Counted from the first letter of the stretch, positions 44,961 through 55,081 are shown. The stretch: DNA of 64,000 bases from Deltaproteobacteria bacterium YD0425bin51 (GCA_002753225.1 PDZS01000004.1:1-64000), one strand, 5' to 3'. Numbers and translations: made by a program. The notes: generated from the sequence alone by a model not told the origin.

Positions 44961-45413
44961 ATGGAACAAAAAAAAAAAGTTTTAGTTATTCATGGTCCAA
45001 ATTTAAATATGCTAGGCAAGAGAGAACCTGAGATATATGGAAAAACAACTCTTGATGAAATTAATCGTAATCTAATAGATATGGGCATAAGACTTAACAT
45101 TGCAGTTGAAACATTTCAATCTAATTATGAAGGAGCTATAGTTGAAGAAATACAAAAAGCTATGGGAGCATATCACGGACTAATTATAAATCCTGGAGCA
45201 TATACTCATACAAGTGTTGCTATCCGTGATGCGCTCCTTTTGCTTTCCATACCTCTAATAGAAATACATATATCAAATATCTATAAAAGAGAACCTTTTC
45301 GTCATAAATCCTTCATGGCAGATGTTGTAACTGCCCAAATATCTGGTTGCGGTATAATGGGATATTATATTGCCCTTGAAGCTATTGCTAAAATGATAAC
45401 AGAGTTTCAATAA
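44961..45413 (+). CDS. aroQ: Type II 3-dehydroquinate dehydratase
   Basis: A 150-residue dodecameric dehydratase making 3-dehydroshikimate in the shikimate pathway. It starts with VLVIHGPNLNMLGKREPEIYG (shown in parts; contains the lid Arg and catalytic Tyr), then QSNYEGAIVE, NPGAYTHTSVAIRDAL and EIHISNIYKREPFR with the catalytic His. I start it at the ATG at 44,961, just after rpe. A longer frame from 44,892 would overlap rpe and add non-conserved residues. Its end overlaps the convergent protease gene by 26 bases. Confidence 0.94.
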   Translation: MEQKKKVLVIHGPNLNMLGKREPEIYGKTTLDEINRNLIDMGIRLNIAVETFQSNYEGAIVEEIQKAMGAYHGLIINPGAYTHTSVAIRDALLLLSIPLIEIHISNIYKREPFRHKSFMADVVTAQISGCGIMGYYIALEAIAKMITEFQ

Positions 45414-47703
45414 AACAAGTCTTATTGCCTTCTCCGCTTGGTGCTACAGTTGTTGTAGCTTCTTGCGGCTTAGATGTAGTAGCATTTGCTTCATTGGAAT
45501 ATCCAGAGCTTCCTTTAGAACTGTAAGCTGATACTCTGTAATAATAATTAGTTGATTGGTTTAAGCCAGTATCGTTATAACTGACTGTATTTGAGCTTAT
45601 TTTTGTTAATTCTACATAAGTGCCGTCAGCACCTGTTTTTCTTTCTATTTTATATCCTTCTTCATTATCAGAATTATCTGTCCAGTTAAGATCGATTTGG
45701 CTACTAGAAACAGAAGATGCAGATAAGTTTGTAGGAGCATCTATAAATATCAGGGCGCTATATGCACTAATTCTACCACCTGTTTCAACTTTTCCATTTA
45801 ATGAAGAAAGCTTATCTACGGTATTCTGAATTACTGTTTTTATTTTACTAGCTGCCCATGATGGATGAATAGATTTTATAAGCCCAGCAAGCCCTGAAAC
45901 ATAAGGAGCAGAGACCGAAGTCCCTTCAAAATATTGATAATATTGAGATTGAGGATCCGTATAATCAGATGAACTTAATTTAACACCCTTAATTGTCATG
46001 TCATCAATATACCAGTTTTGACCTGCAGAATATCCGTTAGCTTTAAATCTCAACCTTATATATACAGTACTTTTGCCATCATATTTCCCTAAATCAACTG
46101 TAGCATTTCCCCATGTCTTAATTTCACCAGAAATTCCTGTGTCAGCGGGATAAATTACCTTATCAACACTTATATCCATATTTGTCCAGCTTGATCCATC
46201 AGTTGAAGTTTGAACATATAGTATATCCCAATTCTTTTCTGATGTGCCTTTGATTTTAAATTGAAGCTTACAACCCTTTTTTGATGACAAATCACGAGTA
46301 GGGGCTTTTGCCCATGAATCTGTAGTCCCTCCTGATCCTCCACTAGAATCTACTGCAAGGGAATTAGGACTACTATAATAAGTTGAACTAGTTATGCCCC
46401 ATTTGTCATTTGTTCCACCATGAGTCCAATTAGTGGAGAAATTTCCATCATCAAAATTATCGCTCCAAAGTGTCTGATCTCCGGGAAAAGAACTATATAT
46501 ATTTACTCCAGGAGCTGCAACTTTAACATTTTTTACACCATAGTTTGAAAATGATGCAAGATTATCATTTTGATCTGTAGCTGCAACAGATATAACATTA
46601 GGCAAATCATAACTTGCAGGATATGCTGGTTTTGCATCATTGTCATTAGAATCATTTCCTGCGGCACAAACAAAAAGAGCTGAAGATTTAGATATTGCAT
46701 CTTTTAAACTTGAACTATCTTCGTATCCTCCCCAGCTACAGTTAATAATATGGGCTTCCATATTAGTTGCATATTCAATGGCTTTAACTGCTACATCTGT
46801 TGTTGTGGTTCCTAAGGCATTTAAACACTTTACAGACATGATTTTAGCTTTCCAATTAACGCCAGCAACACCTTTAGAGTTATTGCCTACAGCTGCAAGA
46901 ATTCCTGCTATATGAGTACCATGGCCTTTAGGATCAACTGGAGAATTGTCATTATCCCATAAATCCCATCCATAAATATCATCTATATATCCATTTCCTT
47001 CACATACGATTCTTTCTTTATTGTTTTCATCTTTTTTACAGTTGCCATCTGCATCTTTTTCTTCACACCTGCATCGTTTATCATCATCTTTACCATTTTC
47101 TTGAAGTATGATTGAATTGTTTGAATCTTTTTTGCAGTCACCATTATCATCTCTTAAACATTCACCTTCATTTTTCCAAATATTATCTGAAATATCAGGA
47201 TGATAATAATCTACACCAGAATCAAGAACAGCAATAATAACCTTGCTATTTCCCGTATCTATATCCCACGCATCAACAGCATGAATATCCGCACCTTGCA
47301 ATCCTGATGTCCCATTTACATTTTGGCCTGTATTTTGAAGACCCCACAATTTATTGAAATCTGAGTCGTTTGGTGTATTTTGAATATGCCAATAATAATT
47401 GGGTTCAGCATATATAACGTCTGAGTCACTTTTTATAATGCTTAAAGCCTGTGTTACTGTCATCCCATAAGGAAGCTTTATATGATCAACTCCTATTGAT
47501 TTTAATAGTTCCAGTGTCTGCATATTCCAGTTTAATCTATAGCGCTCTAATGCAGCTTCTCTAAGAGATGGTTTAAATTTGACTAAAATTTCTGATGGGA
47601 CATAATTTTCAGCCTTCTGAATTTGATTTTCCTCTTCTCCATTTAATACAGAAGAATAAGATAAAATTAAGATTAAACATAAGCAATTAATTATTTTTTG
47701 CAT
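45388..47703 (-). CDS. Secreted subtilisin-like (S8) protease with nested domain
   Basis: A 771-residue secreted protease: signal peptide (about 1-20), inhibitor I9-like prodomain (about 34-105), and S8 catalytic domain with Asp161 (VLDSGVDYYHPD), His261 (GHGTHIAG), oxyanion Asn350 (AAGND) and Ser596 (GTSVSAPYVSGL). Two insertions stand out. One is a Cys-rich acidic loop at about 178-237. The other is a MAM-like beta-sandwich of about 165 residues (411-575) between Asn350 and Ser596. A fibronectin type III domain follows (about 655-745). The tail ends GNKTCFIETLLSF, resembling a short form of the CFI-box C terminus seen in deltaproteobacteria. Its start overlaps the hydrolase gene end by 13 bases. 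Confidence 0.9.
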   Translation of the reverse strand: MQKIINCLCLILILSYSSVLNGEEENQIQKAENYVPSEILVKFKPSLREAALERYRLNWNMQTLELLKSIGVDHIKLPYGMTVTQALSIIKSDSDVIYAEPNYYWHIQNTPNDSDFNKLWGLQNTGQNVNGTSGLQGADIHAVDAWDIDTGNSKVIIAVLDSGVDYYHPDISDNIWKNEGECLRDDNGDCKKDSNNSIILQENGKDDDKRCRCEEKDADGNCKKDENNKERIVCEGNGYIDDIYGWDLWDNDNSPVDPKGHGTHIAGILAAVGNNSKGVAGVNWKAKIMSVKCLNALGTTTTDVAVKAIEYATNMEAHIINCSWGGYEDSSSLKDAISKSSALFVCAAGNDSNDNDAKPAYPASYDLPNVISVAATDQNDNLASFSNYGVKNVKVAAPGVNIYSSFPGDQTLWSDNFDDGNFSTNWTHGGTNDKWGITSSTYYSSPNSLAVDSSGGSGGTTDSWAKAPTRDLSSKKGCKLQFKIKGTSEKNWDILYVQTSTDGSSWTNMDISVDKVIYPADTGISGEIKTWGNATVDLGKYDGKSTVYIRLRFKANGYSAGQNWYIDDMTIKGVKLSSSDYTDPQSQYYQYFEGTSVSAPYVSGLAGLIKSIHPSWAASKIKTVIQNTVDKLSSLNGKVETGGRISAYSALIFIDAPTNLSASSVSSSQIDLNWTDNSDNEEGYKIERKTGADGTYVELTKISSNTVSYNDTGLNQSTNYYYRVSAYSSKGSSGYSNEANATTSKPQEATTTVAPSGEGNKTCFIETLLSF

Positions 47704-48581
47704 AATACCCTCTCATATAGAAATTTTTCTATTCTAAGGTTTATAAGTTCAGGTTGCTCAACTATTGCAGCATGGCTGCCATGAGGAATTGTTAAAAGTT
47801 CAGAATCAGGAATCGTGTTGCACATCTCCTCTGAAATCCTCCATGGCGTAAAAATATCATCTTCCCCTGCAATAATTAAAGTAGGGACTTTAATTCTAGA
47901 TAAGATTTCCTTTGCGCTATGTTCCTGCATCCTTTTAGCCATACCAAAAAACGCTCTCATATCTAAAGAACTCAAATGCTCTAAGTATGGTTCTAATTCT
48001 TCATATTTGCAATGCTGCCAGTTTATTAAACCTGTCATTTTGGCAACGGGAAAAGATATAGGACTTTTTACTAATTTTTTAACTACAGGATTTATTACCC
48101 AAGGAAATGCAAAGGCTGCAAAATGGAGAATAGGGAATACATATTTTGTTTTATCCGTATTTAAAAAAGTATTCATTGGTTTTTCATATGGACCTAACAT
48201 CGGAATTAATGCCGCGACTCTTTCAGGAAATAAGCTATAAAATTCAAAAATAGTCTGACATCCCATACTATGACCTAAAAGCACAGCCTTATCAACTTTA
48301 TTGTAATCCATAACTGCTTTTAGGTCTCTGGCATTGTTTGTCATTGTTAAATCATGTAAGTCTGGAGCTGCATCAGATTTGCCATGTGAACGGTAATCCC
48401 ATAAAATAACTCTATTATTTTTTGAAAAATAGTCAGCAATATATTTCCAAAAGAACGTGGATACACCAACACCATTACATGGTATAAATGTTAATCCACC
48501 GCTCCCAGTAGCTTCGTAAAAAATTTTTGTCCCATCAAAACTAGGAAGCTTCCCTTTCTTAGGTATATTAACTTCATCCAT
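47691..48581 (-). CDS. Alpha/beta hydrolase
   Basis: A 296-residue alpha/beta-hydrolase fold enzyme. The nucleophile elbow GHSMGCQ gives Ser, the acid lies in AGEDDIFTP, and the His in PHGSHAAIVEQP. HG-type residues near the N terminus (PCNGVGVSTFFWKYI) and WDYRSHGKSD match esterases/lyase-type hydrolases of this superfamily. No signal peptide, so it acts in the cytoplasm. Its stop overlaps the subtilase start, so both are translated from one mRNA. Substrate unknown. Confidence 0.88.
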   Translation of the reverse strand: MDEVNIPKKGKLPSFDGTKIFYEATGSGGLTFIPCNGVGVSTFFWKYIADYFSKNNRVILWDYRSHGKSDAAPDLHDLTMTNNARDLKAVMDYNKVDKAVLLGHSMGCQTIFEFYSLFPERVAALIPMLGPYEKPMNTFLNTDKTKYVFPILHFAAFAFPWVINPVVKKLVKSPISFPVAKMTGLINWQHCKYEELEPYLEHLSSLDMRAFFGMAKRMQEHSAKEILSRIKVPTLIIAGEDDIFTPWRISEEMCNTIPDSELLTIPHGSHAAIVEQPELINLRIEKFLYERVLCKK

Positions 48582-48607
48582 AAAGACCTCCTTTTTTTAT
48601 ATAATTA

Positions 48608-49711
48608 TTAAGCTGTTGGTAGTGTAAACTTAAAAATGCTCCCTTTATCTATTTCACTTTCAACCCATATTCTTCCACCATTTTTTTCCACAAACTCTTT
48701 GCAGAGAATAAGCCCAAGTCCTGTACCTTTTTCCTCAGCAGTTCCGAGTTTTGATTGACGAACGTCTATTTTAAAAAGATTGTTTAAATCTTTTGCAGAA
48801 ATTCCTATGCCATTATCTGAGACATTTATTTCTTCAAAATTGCTCTTTGTTTGAGAAGAAATCTTGACAATACCTCCTTCTCTAGTAAACTTTATGGCAT
48901 TTGAAATTAAGTTTTGAACCACAATTTTAATCATATTTAAATCAGCAAAAACCTTTGTTGTTTCATTTATTTCATTTGTTAGAGTTATTTTTTTCCGTAA
49001 TGCAACATGATTAAAAATTGAAATAAATTCAGTTGCTATCTCATGAAAATTTAAAACTTCTGGATTAAAAGTGATTATCCCTCTTTGTATCTTTACCCAC
49101 TCTAGAAGATTTTCTAATAATTTATATACAATTTCTGAAGAAATTTTGATTTTATTTATAAAATCTTTTCTTTCCAGATCACTTATTTTGTCATAATAAG
49201 ATAATAGTATATTGCAAAATCCTATTATTGGACCAAAAGGTCCTCTTAAATCATGAGCAATAATAGAAAAAAGCTTATCTTTAGAAGCATTAGCTATACT
49301 AAGGTTTTCTCTAAATTTTTTAAGAGATATATGTGTATTTATTCTTGCCAAAGCTTCTTCTTGATTAAAAGGTTTAGTAATATAGTCCAAGCCTCCTACT
49401 TCAAAACCTTTTATTTTATCGCTTGTATCAGTAAGGCCTGTTAAAAATAAGACAGGAATATCTTTTGTTGCATCATCTTTTTTTAATATTTTGCACGTTT
49501 CAAACCCATCCATACCAGGCATAATTACATCAAGAAGAATTAAATCAGGTTTTCTCCCCCTAGCAATATCAATTGCATCCTGTCCTGATTGTGCTATCAG
49601 GATTTTAAAATCAAAATTAGATAAGTAATTAAAAAGTACGCCTATTACTTCAGGAGAATCATCAACAATTAAAATTGTTGAGTCTTTAATTTCATTCATT
49701 TTTATTAACAT
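48608..49711 (-). CDS. Receiver-histidine kinase fusion protein
   Basis: A 367-residue soluble protein with an N-terminal receiver domain (about 11-125; phospho-Asp61 in LILLDVIMPG, Lys113) followed by HisKA (His153 in IAHDLRGPFG) and HATPase (NLISNAIKFT, VSDNGIGIS, GTGLGLILCKEF). The receiver-first order means it takes phosphate or a signal from another kinase. Its gene overlaps the upstream hybrid kinase by 20 bases, so the two probably form a relay. No output DNA-binding domain or HPt is seen. Confidence 0.9.
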   Translation of the reverse strand: MLIKMNEIKDSTILIVDDSPEVIGVLFNYLSNFDFKILIAQSGQDAIDIARGRKPDLILLDVIMPGMDGFETCKILKKDDATKDIPVLFLTGLTDTSDKIKGFEVGGLDYITKPFNQEEALARINTHISLKKFRENLSIANASKDKLFSIIAHDLRGPFGPIIGFCNILLSYYDKISDLERKDFINKIKISSEIVYKLLENLLEWVKIQRGIITFNPEVLNFHEIATEFISIFNHVALRKKITLTNEINETTKVFADLNMIKIVVQNLISNAIKFTREGGIVKISSQTKSNFEEINVSDNGIGISAKDLNNLFKIDVRQSKLGTAEEKGTGLGLILCKEFVEKNGGRIWVESEIDKGSIFKFTLPTA

Positions 49712-51884
49712 AAGTTCCCATATATTTTTCTATTAATTTTTGAACTTGTTTTATTTGAAATGTTTTAAGCAACCCATTTATTTTATCAGTAAAAAGTAAG
49801 TATTTATTATCCATTTTTTCAATTCGTTCAAGCTCTTTTTTAAGCTCTATAAGGTCACCTATTTTAGATAGTTTATAGATCAAATCTAATTCAGGTTTAG
49901 GAGGAGGAACTATAATAAGTTGATGTTCTTCATTTTTTTGTATATTCTTTTCTTGTTTTTCTTCATATATCCAGGAAATATTTAAATGATTTTGTATAGT
50001 ATCAAATACATTTTGAATCTCAATTGGCTTAAAAATAAAATCATCAAATTTATAAGTTGTGAAAAGTTCCTCTTTATTTGGAGTAGACGGGCTAGCTGAT
50101 GATACAATTACTTTTATGCTTTTCAGTTCCGAAGAATCTCTAATTTGCTCTATGGCTTCAAGTCCACTCATTACAGGCATAACAATATCCATAAAAATTA
50201 AATCAGGGTTAATAATATGAGCTTTTTCCAAACACTCTTTGCCATTGGAGGCTTCATAAACATCAAATCCTACCTTTGAAAGCAAGTCTATTAAAAGCAT
50301 CCTGTTTTCTTGAATGTCATCCACAACTAAAATTATTTTTTTTTCACCTTTAAATCCAATAATATTGTTTCTGTTTTTAGCGGCTTCCTGGTTTAAATAA
50401 TTTTCTGTTTTTTCTATTTCTATATCAAACCAAAAAAGGCTTCCAATCCCAAATGTGCTTTTTACATTTAATTCACTATCCATAAGTCTTACAAGTCTTT
50501 GGCTAATTGTAAGCCCAAGTCCTGTGCCTTCAATTTTGCGAGCTTTCTCTCCAATCTGAACAAAAGGGGAAAAGATATCTTTTAAATTTTGCTCAGGTAT
50601 TCCAATGCCAGTATCTTCTATTTGAAATCTGATTTTTTTATTTTCAAGGGCTGTAACTTTAAATTTAATGCATCCTTTTTCTGTAAATTTGACAGCATTT
50701 CCAAGTAAATTAATTAAAATTTGACCAAGTCTTTTTTCATCAAAAATAACAGCATAAGGGAGATTTTCATCAAATTCAGAATAAAATTCAATTCCTTTCT
50801 GAAAAGTTTTAATCTTGATCATATCTGAGATCGTATTTAGAAAATCAATGAATATAAAAGTTTCTTTATTTATATCTATTTTTCTTGCTTCAATTTTTGC
50901 AAGATCCAGCACTTCATTGATAAGATTTAGCAAATGTTTGCCACTCTTATCAATAATATCAATATGATTTATTTGAGATTCTGTTAAATTGCTATCTTTT
51001 TTTAAAATCTGAGCGTATCCTAAAACAGCATTAAGAGGTGTTCTTAGTTCATGGCTCATATTAGATAGAAAATCGCTTTTTGCTTTATTTGCTATTTCTG
51101 CCGATTCTTTTGCCTCTTTAAGCTCCCTAAATATAATATCATAAGGTCGTACCAAACTTGTTTGAATTATTGCTTTATAAATACAATAAAAAGCAAAGAT
51201 TTTAAAGTAATGTCCTATTAAATTGGAAAAACCATAATTATCTATATAAAATGTAAATGCCAGTTCTGAGATTATTGTGAAAATTATTGACCAATATAAG
51301 TAATAGAATACTTCTTCATCAAACTTTTTTTTGTTTTTACATAAAATAATAAGGTTAAGAGTAAGTATAAGGCAAATAATATATTCACTTATTTTTTTAA
51401 AAGGTGTAAGGCCAATACCATCTATGAAGCATACAGGAAAAACTTTGAAGTAAAATATTGATGCTATTAGAATAGAAGATACAATAAAGTATATAAAAGA
51501 AACTAAATATGTGTTTACTTTTTTCTTATCATCTAAGTATAAATATGCAAAAAGCAAAGAAATACTTTCCATATATCTTGCTGCAATCCATAACTGGTTT
51601 GCATAATAATCATAATCTTTAAATATCTGCATACCTTTGTAGGATAAAGTATGAAGCAGATCTATTATTCCTACAAATAAATACGCAATCGCTATAAATA
51701 TGAGATAGCTGTTTCCCATATATTTTTTTGAATTAAAGGCTATCATATAAATAGCAAACGCTATAATAATACTGAATAATTCTGATAAGTTATGAAAAAG
51801 GAGATAACTATAAAGGCTCGTAAGGTATAGCAATATAAGAAGAAAAATTTTAGGTAAAGTTTCTATATGGTACTTCATAAACAT
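49692..51884 (-). CDS. MASE3-type hybrid sensor histidine kinase
   Basis: A 730-residue membrane sensor kinase. About 240 N-terminal residues form a seven-helix MASE3-like domain, containing IDLLHTLSYKGM and NQLWIAARYMESISLL, which are typical of that family. HisKA has His278 in NMSHELRTPLNA, and HATPase has NLLGNAVKFT, EDTGIGIP and GTGLGLTI. A receiver domain follows with Asp566 in LIFMDIVMPVMSG, then a tail of about 80 residues resembling a short helical module. The phosphate is likely passed on to the receiver-kinase gene that overlaps it. Signal unknown. Confidence 0.9.
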   Translation of the reverse strand: MFMKYHIETLPKIFLLILLYLTSLYSYLLFHNLSELFSIIIAFAIYMIAFNSKKYMGNSYLIFIAIAYLFVGIIDLLHTLSYKGMQIFKDYDYYANQLWIAARYMESISLLFAYLYLDDKKKVNTYLVSFIYFIVSSILIASIFYFKVFPVCFIDGIGLTPFKKISEYIICLILTLNLIILCKNKKKFDEEVFYYLYWSIIFTIISELAFTFYIDNYGFSNLIGHYFKIFAFYCIYKAIIQTSLVRPYDIIFRELKEAKESAEIANKAKSDFLSNMSHELRTPLNAVLGYAQILKKDSNLTESQINHIDIIDKSGKHLLNLINEVLDLAKIEARKIDINKETFIFIDFLNTISDMIKIKTFQKGIEFYSEFDENLPYAVIFDEKRLGQILINLLGNAVKFTEKGCIKFKVTALENKKIRFQIEDTGIGIPEQNLKDIFSPFVQIGEKARKIEGTGLGLTISQRLVRLMDSELNVKSTFGIGSLFWFDIEIEKTENYLNQEAAKNRNNIIGFKGEKKIILVVDDIQENRMLLIDLLSKVGFDVYEASNGKECLEKAHIINPDLIFMDIVMPVMSGLEAIEQIRDSSELKSIKVIVSSASPSTPNKEELFTTYKFDDFIFKPIEIQNVFDTIQNHLNISWIYEEKQEKNIQKNEEHQLIIVPPPKPELDLIYKLSKIGDLIELKKELERIEKMDNKYLLFTDKINGLLKTFQIKQVQKLIEKYMGTYVNKNE

Positions 51885-52561
51885 TGTTTTTTTAATTCAG
51901 CCTCTGATTTCCTTATATAGTAAGGTTTAAGTAAGGAAAGATCATCAAAATCATTTTTTTTAAGTCTTTCAAAAGCAAGATTTGCAACGCTGTATCCCCT
52001 GATAATGTTAAAATATGGATCTAAAAAGCAGGCAAGTTTACCTAGTTTACTAGTTATTTCTTTTTTATAACTTTGCGCCCCATCTCCAATAAATATGGAA
52101 GGTGTTGTAATATCACAAATAGCTTCATCAGGAGATAAAACTTGTTCCTCTGTTTTATTTTTTAAAACACCATTTTCAAAAATATATTTAGCAAAATAGA
52201 CAGAGCCTTTGCGCGCATCTAAAATAGAACATATAAGATAGGAAGTAAGAGGAATTTGATAAGACAGAGCGTCTAGAGTTGAAATGCCAATTACTGGTTT
52301 TCCTGTTGCAGAAGCAAGCCCTTTTATAGAGCTTATACCTATACGTAAGCCTGTAAAACTCCCAGGTCCCTTTGTTACTGCAAATGCATCAATATCATGA
52401 ATAGTAATCCCCAAATTTTTTAGCATTTGATAAATTATATCCATAAGATGTATTGAGTGTGTCTTGCTATTTTGCAATATAGTTTCAGATAAGAGCATAT
52501 TATTATTTGTAATAGCTATACTGCAAGTTTTAGTAGCTGTATCTATTGCAAATATTTTCAT
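51875..52561 (-). CDS. tsaB: tRNA threonylcarbamoyladenosine biosynthesis protein TsaB
   Basis: A 228-residue ASKHA-fold protein that, with TsaD and TsaE, forms the t6A37 modification of ANN-decoding tRNAs. It opens IFAIDTATKTCSIAI, followed by KGPGSFTGLRIG and ISTLDALSY, all standard for TsaB. The zinc ligand set of TsaD is absent, confirming TsaB. It lies eight bases after lon. Its end overlaps the sensor-kinase gene by 10 bases. Confidence 0.93.
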   Translation of the reverse strand: MKIFAIDTATKTCSIAITNNNMLLSETILQNSKTHSIHLMDIIYQMLKNLGITIHDIDAFAVTKGPGSFTGLRIGISSIKGLASATGKPVIGISTLDALSYQIPLTSYLICSILDARKGSVYFAKYIFENGVLKNKTEEQVLSPDEAICDITTPSIFIGDGAQSYKKEITSKLGKLACFLDPYFNIIRGYSVANLAFERLKKNDFDDLSLLKPYYIRKSEAELKKQCL

Positions 52562-52568
52562 AACAAAA

Positions 52569-54950
52569 TTATTTTTTAACCTTTTCTTCTAAAGAAGTTT
52601 TTAAAACTTGGTTAATATGTTTAACTGTTATGAATTTAATTTTACTTTTTACATTTTCAGGAAGTTCTGAAATATCTTTTTCATTTTTTTTGGGTATAAT
52701 TACAGTGGAAATACCCTCCCTAAGAGCTCCTAAACATTTTTCTTTAAGTCCTCCTATTGGAAGTACTCTTCCCCGGAGAGTAATTTCACCAGTCATTGCT
52801 ATATCATTCTTTACAGGCTTTCTAGTTAAAACTGAAACTAAAGCTGTTGCCATTGCAATTCCAGCAGAAGGTCCGTCTTTTGGTGTTGCGCCTGATGGCA
52901 CATGAATGTGAATATCTACATTTTCTAAACAATTTTGTTTTAATTTAAATTTTCTAAGGTTTGATCTAGCATAACTAACAGCAGCTCTACCTGATTCCTG
53001 CATTACTTCACCTAGCTGACCTGTTAAGATTAACTCACCTTTTCCTGGCATTAAAGATGCTTCAATATATAAAACTTCTCCTCCTACGCTTGTCCAAGCA
53101 AGACCTGTTACCCTGCCTATCTGACTCCTTTCTTTATCCATTTCTGGAAAAAATTTAGGTACCCCAAGAAATTTTGATAAATTAGATGGTGTAATATTAA
53201 AAGGTCCTTTTTCGTTTTCAGCTATTTTTCTTGCAACTTTACGGCACAATTTTCCTATTTCTCTCTCTAGATTGCGAAGACCTGCTTCTGAAGTATATTT
53301 ATTAATAATCTCTAGTAGTGCTTTATCTGTTATGCTAAATTGATTTTTTTTTAATCCGTTTTCTTTAATTTGCCTTGGCAAAAGGTATTTAGTTGCAATA
53401 TGTTGCTTTTCTTCTTCTGTATAGCCAGATAGATTAACTATCTCCATTCTATCTATTAGAGCAAATGGTATCGTATCTGTTAAATTAGCAGTTAGAATGA
53501 ACATTACTTTAGAAAGATCAAAGGGTAAATTTAGATAATGATCACTAAATGAAAAATTCTGCTCAGGATCAAGTACTTCCAATAGAGCAGAAGAGGGATC
53601 CCCCCTAAAATCTGTTCCAATTTTGTCAATTTCGTCCATCATAAAAACAGGATTATTGCTTTTGCATTGTTTAAGTCCTTGCAGTAACCTTCCTGGGAGT
53701 GCTCCAACATAAGTACGTCTATGCCCTCTTATTTCTGCTTCATCTCTAATACCACCAAGTGATACGCGGACAAACTTTCGGTTCATAGATCTGGCTATAG
53801 ATTTCCCTAAAGATGTTTTACCAACTCCTGGGGGGCCAACAAAACATAAAATAGGCCCTTTACTTTTAGGATTAAGTTTACGTACGCTTAAGTATTCTAA
53901 AATACGATCTTTTATTTTATCTAGCCCATAGTGGTCTTTGTCTAAAATATTTTTTGATTTCTTTATATCTATTATATCTTTGGTAAATTTGCTCCATGGC
54001 AATTCAACCAACCAATCTAAATAAGTTCTTACAATTGAACATTCAGCAGATTCAGGATGCATTTTTTCAAAGCGTTTTAACTGTTTAATAGCTTCTTTTT
54101 CCGCTTCTTTAGGCATTTTAGCACGCTTTATTTGTCTCTTGTATTCTTCTACTTCTTCAAACTTATCATCTGCTTCTCCTAATTCTTTATAAATAGCCCT
54201 AACCTGTTCACGTAAGAAGTAATCTTTTTGATTCTTTGAGATTTCTTCCTTAACATCAGACTGGATTTTTGCCTGGACCATAGAAAGTTCAACTTCTCTG
54301 GATAAAAATTCGTTGACTTTTTTTAAACGCTCAACAGGGGATATTATTTCTAGTAATTTTTGAGACTCTTCAACCTTTAATCTTAAATTTGAAGAAACAA
54401 GATCAGCCAATTTACCAGGTTCTGAGATGTTTTCTAAAATAAACCCTATATCTGTATTAAAATCTCCTTTTAAAGACAGAATTTTTTCACAGCTTTCCCG
54501 AACATTTTTCATCAGTGCTTTAATTTCTAAAGTAATTTCTTTAACTGATTCTTCAGGAAGAATCTCAATATTGACACGATAAGAGGCCTTAGATTTGAAA
54601 AACTTTATAACTTTTCCTTTTGCAATCCCCTGAACTAGAATTTTCATGCTACCATCTGGGAGTTTCAAAATTCTTAAGATTTTGCTTACAGTTCCAATTC
54701 TACTGAGATTATCTGTCTTAGGATTTTCTATATTAGGCTCCTTTTGAGTTACTAAAAATATAAATTTATCCATTGCCATAGCTTCGTCGATTGCCTTAAT
54801 TGATGCCTGTCTTCCTATAAAAAGAGGAAGAAGCATATCAATAAAAATAACGACATCTCTCATTGGCAAAAAAGGCATGATTTGAGGTATCTCAGTTTTT
54901 TTATCTTCTTCAATTATATTAAAAATATCTTCGTTATCTATTTCTCCCAT
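52569..54950 (-). CDS. lon: ATP-dependent protease Lon
   Basis: A 793-residue LonA: N-terminal substrate-binding domain (about 18-210), AAA+ module with GPPGVGKTSLGKS and FMMDEIDKIG, and the serine/lysine protease domain with PKDGPSAGIAM (catalytic Ser) and GEITLRGRVLPIGGLKEK (catalytic Lys). It degrades misfolded and regulatory proteins in the cytoplasm. It is first in the directon that continues with tsaB, the sensor kinases, hydrolase and subtilase. Confidence 0.96.
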   Translation of the reverse strand: MGEIDNEDIFNIIEEDKKTEIPQIMPFLPMRDVVIFIDMLLPLFIGRQASIKAIDEAMAMDKFIFLVTQKEPNIENPKTDNLSRIGTVSKILRILKLPDGSMKILVQGIAKGKVIKFFKSKASYRVNIEILPEESVKEITLEIKALMKNVRESCEKILSLKGDFNTDIGFILENISEPGKLADLVSSNLRLKVEESQKLLEIISPVERLKKVNEFLSREVELSMVQAKIQSDVKEEISKNQKDYFLREQVRAIYKELGEADDKFEEVEEYKRQIKRAKMPKEAEKEAIKQLKRFEKMHPESAECSIVRTYLDWLVELPWSKFTKDIIDIKKSKNILDKDHYGLDKIKDRILEYLSVRKLNPKSKGPILCFVGPPGVGKTSLGKSIARSMNRKFVRVSLGGIRDEAEIRGHRRTYVGALPGRLLQGLKQCKSNNPVFMMDEIDKIGTDFRGDPSSALLEVLDPEQNFSFSDHYLNLPFDLSKVMFILTANLTDTIPFALIDRMEIVNLSGYTEEEKQHIATKYLLPRQIKENGLKKNQFSITDKALLEIINKYTSEAGLRNLEREIGKLCRKVARKIAENEKGPFNITPSNLSKFLGVPKFFPEMDKERSQIGRVTGLAWTSVGGEVLYIEASLMPGKGELILTGQLGEVMQESGRAAVSYARSNLRKFKLKQNCLENVDIHIHVPSGATPKDGPSAGIAMATALVSVLTRKPVKNDIAMTGEITLRGRVLPIGGLKEKCLGALREGISTVIIPKKNEKDISELPENVKSKIKFITVKHINQVLKTSLEEKVKK

Positions 54951-55004
54951 TATTCCCTCAAAATTTATCTGTTTTATTATTAAATTAAATTACTGTTAAA
55001 ATTT

Positions 55005-55034
55005 ATTATAAAATGCAATTAATTACAATATCAA
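55005..55034 (-). promoter_or_regulatory. Promoter of lon
   Basis: On the minus strand TTGATA (55,029-55,034) and a consensus TATAAT (55,005-55,010) are separated by 18 bases. I see no heat-shock type promoter. A near-palindrome (55,036-55,053) lies directly upstream. Confidence 0.5.
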
Positions 55035-55081
55035 TAAAATCAATCTTGATTTTTATGTATTAATAATTGATACTTAAAAGT

